This document shows, piece by piece, positions 8,800 to 20,932 of a stretch of 64,000 bases of DNA. Under the pieces are notes generated by a model. It was not told the DNA's origin and did not search any database. It saw only the letters and a list, made by a program, of their open reading frames with translations. A program made the translations under genes and the position numbers. Each line of letters opens with the position of its first letter. Positions within the stretch are counted from its first letter, which is position 1. The DNA comes from Polyporus tsugae. Its lineage: Eukaryota > Basidiomycota > Agaricomycetes > Polyporales > Polyporaceae. Location: assembly GCA_024305745.1 (NCBI GenBank), contig JAHRBS010000003.1, positions 2,790,001 through 2,854,000 on the forward strand, written 5' to 3'.

Positions 8800-11025
8800 G
8801 AGACGAGAAACACTTCATCGGTGAAGGTTGGGCACAAGAACATGAACATACCAAGTCTGCGAGGGCACTTTAAAAACTTCTCCCAAGCCATACAACATGA
8901 AAATGGCTGTGGATCCTCTCGGCGGGCAGTGCATCCAGTAAAATTGCGCTATCTGCAGAGAGAGAGGGTGAAAAACATCGCTTGCACACTGCCGCCTACT
9001 GCCTACCTTCCTTCGAACGATTCCATGCATGGAAGGACGCCAGCAACAGCAAAGATTATTGGATCAGCGCGCACCCAGGCGTTTACCGGACCAAGCACAA
9101 TACACGTTGTGTGTACGAACTCACTTCCAGGACGCATGTCAGATGGTTGAACACGTTGATGCCTCGTCTCGCAGTGTGTGTCTCGTGTCGCAGATCGAGC
9201 ACAATCTGACATCGCCATCCTGCTGTATCCGGTCAGAGATATTCGCCGGTGGAGAGCATGACGAGGACGCACCGCTAAACCAGCCCGTTTTACGGTGGAG
9301 GCTGTGCTTAGCAGAGGATGACCACGTCGCAAGCTCCTGCCGGTGAGGCTAATCGGGCCTACCTGTGAGCCACTCCCCTCTGGCATGGTTACCGTGAGGG
9401 TCGCCTCCGGCTGCAGCAAAGGCGGCGCCAGGCATCATCCGTGCACGTCAATGTGCAAGCTCTTACGGGGTAAGTCGGGCGCTGAAGCCCATACACTAGA
9501 AGCTTGAAGACTGCGAGTGACCGGGAACGGTCATTTCCAAGCGATATTACACCCGAGCGTCGTGCATCGATGCGTCATGCCCGACGACGATTATGAAGAA
9601 AGGAAGCAGCGCGAAGTTCATTCATAAAACATCGCTTACACGCTTCATGTCTTTTGGCGCACCATTCTCGATCCCTCTCACCCCTCTACGGTGCCTCCAA
9701 TTGACCGGTAGCCATGTCCGGTCCGATGAAAGAGCCGTACCGCCTAACGCGTGGAGGAGCGATAGCACAGGGGACATCGAGGAGCTTGAAGACCGCGGTT
9801 TATGAGCTAACCAGGACTCCCAAGGCGTACGATGCGATCTACAGCCATGATCGTGGCATGTTGCAAGCAATAGTGTAGACAAAGTAGTCGAGGGTGCATG
9901 ATGCAGAAGCAGAGTTGTACGAGGAGGCGCTTCGCCTGTCCAAAAAATGGACTCAGTTTGAGGCTCCGCTAATAGTTGGCCTATATCGGAGCAGAATTTA
10001 GAAATATACTTTTTAAACTCCGAAGACTCTGGCGTCATGGATGGATCTGGAGTCTCTTGTCTTCTTACCACGTCACCATCTCCACCAGCTTCCGGATCGG
10101 TGAGAGTGCAGTGCGATGATGACTTTCCACTAAATAGATGGAACTCTCATCTATATCAGGTATGTGGTCGGTAATGGAGACTAACTTTCCACGTACCCAG
10201 GTTGACACTACTGTTCGTGAAGCTTGAAGTCCACCACGCGAAGCTGATCATGATGCATATGGAGGAGCACTCCAGGTAGTAGGGTTACTCGAGTACCACT
10301 GCTTCCCGACGGCCTGACCTTGGGATCAGCAATATGGTTTAGGGGAGTTCCAAGCATTTCTATATGTGAAAGCGATTGGGTTGACAAAAGCCGGATGACT
10401 GCCAAACACGAAGCGCAAACAAAACGTAAGCGCTAGCGCCAATTCAGGCACTCTCTTCGGAGGTGTACGTACTGTACGCCCGCCTGTCGCTCAAACATGC
10501 GAAGTAATGGACGTCTTCCTCTTATTGTATCTTTGACATCTCTCTTTGTGCAGGTTCAATACGCCGTTGTTGCGCCTGCGCGAGAAGACAAGGGGAGGGA
10601 AGCTCTGGGAAACTTTGTCCGATCCCGCGATTGTAAAGAATGGTATCCGGACTTCTGCCGGTATGCATGGAAACTGGCGATTTCCATCCCCCATCCAGGC
10701 CCCCGCTAACGCCCCCGATCCGATGTTAGGCATTGCTGAGCGAAGCAAACCATGCGAACGCGAAGGGCAGAACGCTTCGGCCGGTGCTCAAGCCTCTTTG
10801 TGCACTCCTAATATAAATCGCAGTACCGGCGCAATCCTAGGCCTCATCCCCATCCCCCCTCTCTCTCAGTCTTCAGTTCACCATCTCCCGGCTCGAGCAG
10901 TGCTCCGACCCTTGTCCTTCTCTCGTTGATCGCTCTTTGCTCCTTGCTAAACAGCTCGACGCTCTCTTCTGGTTCGGACACGCACTAGCTAGCCTACGCA
11001 CATCCTGTCACTTCCAAAGTTGACC
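8800..11025. other. Intergenic, no convincing gene
   Basis: Short overlapping frames on both strands show no recognisable family. The first exon of the NLR fragment may lie at 8800-9030. A minus frame at 9622-10071 (149 codons) has no partner exons that I can place. The right end carries a pyrimidine-rich leader for the gene at 11026. Confidence 0.4.
10812..10817 (+). promoter_or_regulatory. TATA box of the CBM19-like gene
   Basis: TATAAA is followed by a CT-rich stretch (10845-10900) typical of fungal transcription starts. It lies about 210 bp before the ATG at 11026. Confidence 0.4.
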
Positions 11026-12190
11026 ATGGTTCAACTCGTTTCACTTCTCCTTCTCACCCTCTCCGCCCTCTCCCTGCGGGCTCACGGTGCACCCCTCCAC
11101 AAGCGCATCGCACAGGTCATCTCAGACTCGACTGCACTCTGGGAGAAAGCCTGTGTAAGTGCCCTATTCACCTCCAGTACAAATCACCTGCTTGTTTGAC
11201 AGTTTCCGAACCGTGAGAACCAAAGTTGACTTTGATTTCGATAGCTCGCTGCGGGTGGTGGCGAACAGTGCAACCCCGTCTCCGTTACCGCCTTCACGAC
11301 ACTCCTTGCCGCTGCCGGGCCCTGCGAGCAGCAGGACTCGGCGGACGCGATGGTGGACCTCGCGAAGACGCTCAACAACGATGCGGACATGATCAAGTTC
11401 GCGCAGATCTTCGCGCAGCAGCCCCGCAACACGGTACGTCTGTTAGCAAACTCCCCCCGCTGCGCCTTCTCATTCAATACCACCCGTAACGCAGCCAAAC
11501 TCGCTGGCGGTGCCGTATTGCCAGTCCGCCCCGAAGAACTCCGAACTCAACGGGCTCTTCCAGTGCCAGTTCCAGGGTGCGGACCAGAAGACGTTCGTAG
11601 GCGGCCTTGCGGTCGGCGCCGCCGGCACCATCCCCTTCGGCCTCTCCGCTCCACTCTCGCCTCTCGGTTCCTGTGCCGCGAACCCCACAGGTCCCATCGC
11701 TGATGGCACCCAGCTCACGGACATCACTCAGGACCCTGGTCTCCAGAACATCGCTAGTGGCTTCGACTGCAGTGACAACTCCGCAAGCTCGACGGACGCT
11801 CCCTCGGTCACGTCCACCTCCGCCGCCGCTACGAGCACCGAGGCGTCCACGATCACCACCTCCGCCGCGTCTTCCACTACTACCACCACCGCGTCCTCGT
11901 CGAACTTCCAGCTGCAGAACGCGCTCGAAGCGCAGAAGCTGAACGCGCAGTTCGCGACCCTCACGGCGGACGCGAGCTGCGCGGACGGTGACCAGGCGTG
12001 CATCGCCGGCGGCTTCGCGATGTGCGTCGGGGGCAAGTTCGTGAGCATGGGCTGCGCGGCGACGACGCAGTGCTTCGCGCTCCCGCTCGTGAACAAGGCG
12101 GGCACGTCGCTCGCGTGCACGACCCAGTCGGACGCGGCCGCGCGCATCGCGGCGCCGGGCGCGACGGTCGGCATCACTGGCAGCGACTGA
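11026..12190 (+). CDS. Secreted protein with C-terminal CBM19-like domain
   Basis: Exons 11026-11154, 11245-11433 and 11495-12190 give 337 residues. The start has a Kozak-like context (gaccATGG) and a clear signal peptide (hydrophobic LVSLLLLTLSALSL). The middle is a Cys-containing globular part. A Ser/Thr-rich linker spans about residues 195-235. The C-terminus has the CBM19-type pattern CADGDQACIAGGFAMCVGGKF followed by GCAATTQCFALPL. CBM19 modules bind chitin, so a cell-wall role is likely; no catalytic domain is visible. All introns are GT-AG and phase-consistent. Related uncharacterised secreted proteins are common in basidiomycetes. Confidence 0.7.
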
Positions 12191-13273
12191 TTCTGATTTT
12201 GGCCTGCTCTGGGTACGGTATGCCGGGCGGCTGCTGGAGAGGCAGCGAGCGTTGACGTTGGCTTCCTCTGAGAGGGTGGCGAAGGGTGTGAGCTCCGAGA
12301 GCGACGACGCGGTATTGGCTCTTCTTTCTCTTGTATTATCTTCTGGGTTTTGGAGAACGCAAATGTCACTGTATCGTTAGATTTACTTATTGTGTTTATT
12401 TCGTCTGAGGTCCAAGCACCGACGCGCCGTTACTTACCTACTGGCAATACAGCACGTTCTTTCCTACCGTCTTCGATATTGTGGATCAACGTGCGATAGT
12501 CCAGATCTGCACGTTAACCTTGAAGACAGGTACCTTGAGACGCAACAGGTGCGTGTGGTGGATTCAAAATGCCGGGCCCGGGACCGTATATGATGTCACC
12601 TGCAAAGATTAATGGGACAGGTTCAGAAGTCGGTTACAACTTCAAACCGCACACACAAACTAACGTACCACTCCGGTGAGTGCGATGCGTTTCTTCTTGA
12701 GTGCTTGAGTCTTGACAAGCTGTCGAGCAAGCTCTCGCAGCACCGTATATATTTGAGTTGTGTCCTCGGAGAGTCTCGACGAAGAATCCCGTGGCGGAAG
12801 TTGCCGGACGCTTGTGTGGCTGTGCGCGGCATGGATGCTTTTTTGGGGACAAGGGCCCATCCCCCGCCTTATTGTCTAGTACGAGGCCCAAGGACAACGG
12901 GGACATGCGCCTCAACATCGCGGAGCTCTCGGGTCTCAACAACACCCTTCTTCCGGTGGCGGGTTGGCACGTCGACAACGGAAACAAATGCGATCTCTCT
13001 AGGCGATCCTCCCGGCCTCGGTCGCTGGCGGTACCGTTTTTGTCGGTCCTTGATTAGTTGACTGCAGAGTCTAGGGCGGGCGCAGGTTGTTCGAAAAAGA
13101 AAGTGCTGGGTAAATACCACCCGCCACTGCCACCCAAGTCCCGTGGACCGTGACCGCCCCTCGCTTAGCCGAGCTGTATGTGGGTGTATATCCATCCACC
13201 TTTCCTCCCGCCATCATCGTCTCCACCCATTCCCCCCACCCATCCCCGTCCTCCCCCGCCTCTATCACTCACC
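12191..13273. other. Intergenic region between CBM19-like gene and large low-complexity gene
   Basis: I see no gene. The last 150 bp are a pyrimidine-rich leader in front of ATG 13274. Confidence 0.5.
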
Positions 13274-16200
13274 ATGTCTAACATTCAGGAGTGGTTGCAG
13301 ACTGTTGGGCGTTCTCAGGACGAGGTGTTCACACTAGACAGTCCCGCCACACCGAGTGTGGTCGCCGACGCCACACCTCGTCCACCCTTGCCACTCGACA
13401 CGCTATTCGATTGCATGTCCATTTCCGCCTCTAACCCCACGCCACCTTCGCTCAAGCCTGTTGCGGGTCTGTCTGTCCCCTCCCCACCTCGGCAACGGCC
13501 AGAAGACGACGCCGTGACTGACCATGCCGCGTCTGAAAACACCCTCCGCGGCGAAATGTTGTTCAGGAAGCATGGAGACACTCTCAAGTTCAGGTATATT
13601 CCACCGTCAGAGCAAGAGCAAGAGAAGGAACAAGAGCCAGAGCCAGAGCCAGAGCAGGACCAGGACCAGGACCAGGACCAGGAGGCATGGTGAGCCGTGG
13701 CATCTGATCTGTACACATGTACTCTGACCTCGAACGCGATACAGTATAGTTGCTATGGAACGCAAGCTCCAGGAGATGGAGTTGGCGTTGGAGAAGGTCA
13801 TGAACATGCGTCCGAAGAAGACATCGAGATCTGTCCGTCGCACGATCGACGCGTCCAACGTTCCCGAGGAGTAGGTCGCTCGGTCTCCTCATTCTGTCCA
13901 TGTTACTCACGGTCTGCTTGATGGACAGCTCGTTTTCGAGCGTCAGGCGTACCAAGAAATCGGATCCCAAATGGAAGCCGTACTCTCATCCTCGTGATAG
14001 CGAGCCCAAGCGCAAGAAGCATGTACGGTTTCCTCGTGACGGCGAGCTCGAGCGCGATAAGTGTCGAGAACTTCCTCCGCTCCCCTTGGCATGTATAGAC
14101 CTACAGTACGACGGTCGGTCTTACGCATGTCCCCCCGCTCGTGTCCCGGAACTCCCCACTCTCCGCGACCATTACCCGGAGTATCGCCCCCCTACCCCGC
14201 ATCCGTCCGCGATGGAGATGCCCAGTGACGACATGGACGAGGAGGGTTTGGTCCCCACCACTCCGCAACCGGCCGAGATCCCTGCCTTGGGTCTCTACCA
14301 CGTTGACTCGGGCACTGTCGTTCAACAGGTCACTTTGGAGAAGATCGACAACACGGAGGACGACGACGATTGTGCGAGCGTTGTGGCGCAAGCCGACGCG
14401 CACGACGTCGCATCCATCGCTGACCACCCGGTAACTTCGGAGCTCTTGGATGAAGCGCACGCCCTTCTCACCAACACTTTCGCTGAACTGCAATCTGCCA
14501 ACGCACATTGCTCTCCAGACGATGATGCGTACTCGCCCGTGGAAACTAGTCCCACATACCTTACCCCAGCGAGATCGACTCCTGGACTGTACACCGAGCA
14601 CCACCGCGAGCTGAGCCCCGTCGAGTCCCCGTTTCCAAAGACCCCGATCTCTCCACCCGACGGCCTTGATAGCCAGGTAGTCGTCCGATCTCCAAAGCCG
14701 CCCGGATACGAAGAGACATTCGGGACATCTGACGATGAAGACAACGACAACCTCCTGCCGAACCCCCGGAGCAAGAGCGAGAAGACCGCCACCACGGAGA
14801 ATGCAGAAACGGCACCCTCGGCGCCGGCGCCAGCGCCGACAGAGAGCGTCGTCACGTCGGACATCCCAGCGCAGGTTCGTTTGTTTAGTCCATCCAACAT
14901 CTACTTATTTGTTCCTGACGTCGTTTCGCCCGCCAACTAGACCTCCCTCCCTCCCTCTTCCACCATGGCTCCTCAACGCGAGATGTCTTGGACCGCCCTC
15001 CCTGTGTCTTCTCTCCCCGCCACTACGCAGTACCCACAGTTCCAACCCGCGCCGGCGTTCACGCATTCACCTTTTGCACCCGCTCAATACCAAGCCTCGC
15101 CAACGTCCTTCTGGCCACAGAATGCTGTCTCTGCGCCGGCGGTGACGTCGACACGGATGGCCCCAACTCCGCCTGCGCCGTCTTTGTCGGCATGGGTATC
15201 CCCACCACAATTCTTCTACCAACCCATTGCCATCCCCCAACTCCCCTCCTTCGTGCACGGTGTGGCGCCGCCGCAACCCGATGTCGATATGAGTATGGAT
15301 GTCGACTCTTACGTCGACGTCGTTCCATCGCGCCCGATACACCAACGCGCCCGTCCAGCTCGTGGCTACAGACGGGCTGCTCACGACCACAGGCGAGCTG
15401 CGAGGCAGCTGCTCCGTGTCGCTGCCATCGAGCCGAGTCTCCACCTCCCTAAACGCGTCGCCCGCTGCTTGTTCCAGCACCTGTTCGTTATCCGTCAACG
15501 CCCCACCACCATCCACGCCTTTCGGGGAGATCGCGCCGTACGCAGGGGCCTTGTCGTCCAGCGGCGAAACCGGCAAGTCCTACGTCGTGCGCGGAGGTCG
15601 GTGTGGCGGACACTGAAGCGGCTTGGTCGGGCAGCTCGCCCCGGCTGTGGTGCGCCACAACCTCTTCAACCTAGCATGTCGGTCGAGATGGCCATCGAGT
15701 CTTCTCAGACCGGCCTCTTCGACCAGGACGTCGACATGGACGGCGGCGACCTTCCCGCGACGGAAGTCGCCACTGAGATTATGGCGTCTGAGAGCGCCTT
15801 CCCGTCATTTGCCCCTCTGATACCCTCTGGATCCTCGATACCCGTCGACCTCCCGATACCCATCATCATCATCACCCCCGACTCTCCCCAGCCTCAGCCA
15901 CACTCGCAGGCGGAGCTTCGCGCAGAAGATTCCGCCCCTCCTCTCGCGGTGTCCTTCGTCGTGGAGCCCACCGCCACGGTGGCGTTCGGCTCAGCGAAGC
16001 ACGCGGTTGAGTATCCTCCCAGAGAGGAGAGCTCGTTGGCAGAGTTCGAGGTCCCTCTGGTTGAGGCGGCCGCTCCTGTTCCTGTTATCGACCCTGAGCC
16101 TATTCCTGTTGCTGAAGCCGTTATCGAAGCCTCGGGGCCGTCCGAGGACGACGCGGGGGAAATGACGGATGACGAGACTGAATGGGAGTTTGTTCCTATT

Positions 16201-19200
16201 CCCGTCGTCGCCATTAACCCTCCTGCTACGCCTACTGCTGAACCGGCGCCCCTGGAGGAGAGCACGCCTCCCGCCGAATCCGCGCCAGTCGAGCAGCAGA
16301 CCCCGACCGAGGCTCGGGCTCCTGCGGCCCTTCCCGCTCCTAACGTCGCAGGACAGGGCCCCGAGATCATCTTCCACTCCGGTAAACCCCGGGATGAAGA
16401 TGCCGAGGATGCCGTCTCTTTGGGTTGCAGCGAAGAAGAGCGGGAAAACCAGGTGATTTACGGCGAGGATGGCGAAGGCTACGATGATGAGGAGGACAAT
16501 GAGGACTACGAGGACGACGGTGAGGAGGAGGACGATGAGACTGATGAGGAAGACGATGAGGAAGAAGATGAGGAGGATAACGAATACGACGAGTCCGCAC
16601 CTATCAACCCAGCCAAGCGTCCGTCCCCGCCTGCGCCTGCACCACCCTCCGCTCCTGTTTCCTCACCGGCAGTCGGCGCTGCGCCCGTGACAGCATCTGC
16701 CCCCTCGTCTACCCCCCTCCCCATCCCCAGCACTCTCCCGCTGTCTTCTGCCCCTACCAGCCTGACCAGTGGACCTCACATCGGGATCGTCATGGAAGGA
16801 TACAACCCGGCCGCAGACATCCGGCGCCAGTTGCTCGCAGACCAGGCGAACGTGTCCTCCGGGAATCGGCTGAGCGGTGCGGCTGCTCAAGAGGAGCGGG
16901 CGCAAGCCAGGCTCCGGAACCACGCCCACCAGGCGCAGAAGAAGAAGGTGGCGCAGGACCTCATCCAGTCGGTTGCGGGCAAAGCGACGCCCGCGCCTGA
17001 GGTCGTGCCGGTGCCTTCTCCGACGCCCTCTCGTGTTCCTTTCGAGTGAGTCAGTTTGTCGTTTTCAAGCGTGCGTTTCTGAACAGACACGGTTTGCAGG
17101 ACGACTCCGCCGCGTTTCCATGGCGAGGCTTCGACTCGTGCGAGGGTTGAGGTGAAGCAATGCTTTCTAGCATCAAGCTCCCACTAACGATGTGTCGATT
17201 TGCCAGGACGAGCTTGTCTGTCGACCTTGCGGTCAGGATCGTGTCATGGCAGAAATGCACGTAGATGCCGATGCCGAGGAAGGCCCAGAAACCGTTTCGC
17301 CCCGCCCTGACAAAGGCAAGGGCAGGGCTACGGATTGGGACACGTTCTCCGTGGCTCGTGCGCCCGAGATCGACGCGTCTGTTCAAGAGATCATCGGCGG
17401 ACTGGACCTATCGCCCGCAGAGGTGCGGCTTAACCTCGACGCCTTTTCGTCGGCCGACTCCAAAGGTGAGGCAACCCTTAGCTATCAATGTAGTTGCAGC
17501 TACCTCTCCCACGGTCCGAGCAGTGGTCACACTTTGGCATGTCAGAACGCGAGAGGGGTGCGCACAACTCCTTTGGCTCCGAAGTACGTATGGGATATCG
17601 AAGTCACATTTTGTGGAGAAGGCTGAACAAACGTTCATCAGGCCATCGTCCGACTCGGGTTTCGAAAGTCCTATCGCGCCTTCTTCGCTGGGTACCTATC
17701 ATAACTCGAAGTCCTCGGGACTCGAGGTTTCTCCGCAAGCCCAGTTGTACGTGCTTTGCAAATTTACTTTAGTGAAGTGTTGACGCGCTCGACCATGCAG
17801 ATCCCCGTCTGTGCTGAAGACGGAAGTGAACACGACCCCCGTCGATCAGGGCGAGCGGCAGACGACGCAGCCATCTATCTGCTTTCCCACAGCTCCTTTT
17901 CTAGCTGCTGACGAGAAGTCAACGCAAGTCGTCGAGTTCGTCCAGGAGGACGTGGAGCAACAGCTCACCTGCGTTGCGAAAGCTTGGGCTGACGCGTTTG
18001 CTGCCCCTATCCAGGCCTCCACGGCGGTGCAGAGTGTTCCTGGGTCTCAGGACTTGTGGGTATCCGCCCCGGACAGTACCGTCCAACCTCTGCACGCTTC
18101 CACTCTACCTCCTGCCACCATCGACCCCTCGGTGCTAGATCTCTCCGCCGAGCTGCAGAAGATGCTCGATGCGATCCTCCCAGGCACCTCGACGAGCGAT
18201 GATGCTGCGATGGACAAAGAGATGCTCTTCGCACCTGCTGAGACAGCGCCGTTCGCTGGCCTTGATTTTTCCACGCTTGCGTTTGGGCCGGACGCTGATC
18301 TCGCCCTCGACGAACAGCTTCGTGACCTGTTGTTCTCTGTCCCAGATCAAGCCAACGCCATCTTCATCGACGATCCCATCGTGTATGATTCTGTCCCTCA
18401 GGATGTGGCTTCTGTTCTGCCCGTTTCGGCCAGTGTGGATGGTATATCTGTTGTCTTCTCTCAGGTCAACGAGGGCTCCATCACGGCATCGAGGGCGGGC
18501 GATCAGGAGGAGATGCGCGAGGTCGACGCGGGGAGCGTCTCCTGCCCTCTGGCGACACCATCGAACGACGAGCAGCAAGATCAACATTCGGAAGCGTCCG
18601 CACTCGGCTACGCATGCCTGGAGGAGAAACCACAGCTGGAATCGAACATACCGGTCCTCGCAGCAGGTTCACCCCAAGTAGATAGCAGGATGGAGCCGAG
18701 TGTACAGGAACCGGCCTCCTTGCAACCGCAACCGGCGTCCGAGCAGTCATTACCTGCTGACTGGGTACCTCCGCCATTGGTCGACCTCGCCGGCCCCTTC
18801 CCGCCGGCGAGAGCACCAACCCCGCCACCGTCAGTAACTCAGGATGGAGTCGCTCACCTGGTCGCCGGGGAGCACACAGAGGAGCCGGAGCATGTTGACG
18901 GCGCTCCCAGCCCTGCCAGTAAACAAGAAGCTGAAGACGGGAGTTCCGCGTCCGACGTGTCCGTACCGTCGACGCCGCTAGTCCGCCGAAGGAGCGGCGG
19001 CCCTCATGACAGAGTCGCTTGTCCGCACGAAAGGCGCACGTACTACGGACCACGCCCATGTTCCACGCAATGGCGGGCCTTCCTACAGGTCTGTCCCTCG
19101 AGGGTCAACCGCCTACCGTCCTGGAACGTCGCGAACAAGTCTCTGTCCCCATTATCTTCTCCTGCTGCACGTTCGGTACGTCTTCATTTGTTTCTGCATT

Positions 19201-19820
19201 GTCCCTTAACTGACCAGCGAGTGCTCACGTTGTAGCCTGCCCACTCGTGTGGTCCGAGTCGGCTCCGGACGACGTCGACGTTGCCAGAGACGTCTACGAT
19301 CGCTGAACCTTGGCACTCTCGCTTACCTTCTCGCGGGCGTCCGCGCCGGCGGCCAACCGCCCTGACTGCGATGGACGATCAGTTCAAGTCCAAGAAGGAC
19401 GTCGCGACGCACACCACAAACATAGACGTCACCGCCGCCACGACCAAGAACCTCCAGAACAAAGGCAAAGGGAAGAGTAAGAAGGGGACGCACGCACCCC
19501 CTTCCTCGTCCTCTTCCGCCCCGCATCCTCCTCGTCTCACCCCATCGGACTTGCCGAGCCCGCCCCGGCCCCTCCGCCTCCCCTCGTGGGTCAAGTCGCC
19601 TTGTTGCCCCCAATTTTCCCGAACAGGCCGGGAACCGTGCATCCACGTCCTGCGCGCGGCAGGGCAGCTCGCGGGGACGCGGTGGGAGTCCGAGTCACCT
19701 GAGTCCGACCTCGAGGAGGAGAAGGACGTGTCGTGGCCGCAGGGATGGAGCGCGTGCTATCTCGCGAAGCTCTCCCTCGCCGTCGGCGCGTGCTACCTCC
19801 TCGAGAACGTTGTATTCTAG
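13274..19820 (+). CDS. Very large low-complexity protein of unknown function
   Basis: Nine exons keep one frame: 13274-13689, 13745-13870, 13929-14874, 14941-17045, 17100-17151, 17207-17583, 17642-17746, 17801-19175 and 19236-19820. They give about 2028 residues. The protein is rich in Pro, Ser, Ala and acidic residues. It has an EQ/EP/DQ hexanucleotide-encoded repeat (13611-13682), a short coiled coil (MERKLQEMELALEKV), a highly acidic stretch at 16450-16600 and a hydrophobic C-terminal helix (YLAKLSLAVGACYLLENVVF). No enzyme domain is seen. Two genes are possible, because ATG 14965 also has a leader-like context, but the intron at 14875-14940 joins in frame. Around 15310-15680 the annotated frame becomes Arg-rich and another frame looks more protein-like, so this exon may hold two extra introns. 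Confidence 0.5.
13611..13682 (+). repeat. Degenerate 6-bp repeat (gagcaa / gagcca / gaccag)
   Basis: Tandem hexamers inside exon 1 of the large gene encode Glu-Gln, Glu-Pro and Asp-Gln dipeptides in succession. This is slippage-prone coding sequence. Confidence 0.8.
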
Positions 19821-20932
19821 CTGTTCTGTTCCTGTTTTTCTCCCTCTGTGTCTTCCACTGTCTCTGAGTCTGTCCTGTTGCAATACCGGACTCGCGATTG
19901 TGGACGCTTTCGTCGCTGCTGTAGTCCTAGTAGCCGCCCGATGTAATCGCCTGCTTGTATTTGGTACTGGGATTTCCCATTCTCCTGTGGTTCTTGGCTT
20001 TGTATCTGAATGAATCGTGCTCGAGCTGCGCCGTCAGCCCCCTCTGGTCTTGCTCTGCTCCTTCGTGACTGGTGTGCAATCGTGTTGGCCAATATGGAGA
20101 ACAAATGATAGCTGCTTCCGGCGGATGGTGATCCATCATACTAGTTCAGGGTATCAGGGAAGAGTCGACGCCGGAAGAACCAGCCTTGCCCAACGCACAG
20201 CCACATTCCCGCAGCCGCGCGTCACAGTCTGGGAGGACGGTCCGAGTCGACGCCATGCAAGTTGGGTGCAGGGCTGTCTGCGTTCGTCCGAGGTCCAAAC
20301 TGTACATACTGACCGGTTAGTGTCGTCTTAAGTGGGTATGGCCCCTGGCGTCCTCTACCACTGCGTAAGTACTTGCTTGAATAGCTGATAATTTCCCACA
20401 GAAACTGTTGCTCTGGTAGATGCGCATTAATATTTAAGCGGACGTCAGAAAGCTCTGAGACGCTGTTGTATCCCACCGTTTCTTCCCGTTGTCTGGGTCT
20501 CAGTCGAAGGTGAGGCTTGAGCTTGAAGCTTGAAGGAGAAAAGAAGACAAGAACAATTGCGCGTGCACGGACGTCGGAAAGCGGTACATGGGCGCTACTT
20601 ACGCAGGTGCCGCTGGCGCTTGTGAAAGACGCCCGCTTGAACTACTTTTCCCAAGAAGGAAATCCAACCATCTTCGCTTCCTCTCGAGTTGTCTCCTACC
20701 GCTTTCGCCGCAACAGAGCCTCAAGGAGAACATCCCATTGTGCGCCGTCTTTGGTATGTCATGACCTCGTGTTTCCTTTGTCATGGTCGGATCTAAACTG
20801 GCTGCTGCCGTATGGCTGGTAGGTGCCACCCATTGCCCAACCAGACTTCCTAACCACGATCTCCGGGTATAAAGACCCTCATCACGCGTCTGTCTTCGGT
20901 CAGTTCTTCTCCACTATCCCCATCTCCTCACC
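19821..20932. other. Intergenic region upstream of the FunK1 gene
   Basis: No gene is supported. The stretch holds the 3' flank of the large gene and the promoter of the kinase gene. Confidence 0.5.
20868..20873 (+). promoter_or_regulatory. TATA box of the FunK1 gene
   Basis: TATAAA lies 60 bp before ATG 20933, with a short pyrimidine-rich leader between. Confidence 0.55.

Noticed and set aside
16367..16733. Poly-Ser minus-strand frames opposite the acidic stretch
   Set aside because: They are antisense of GAG/GAT codons in the large gene.
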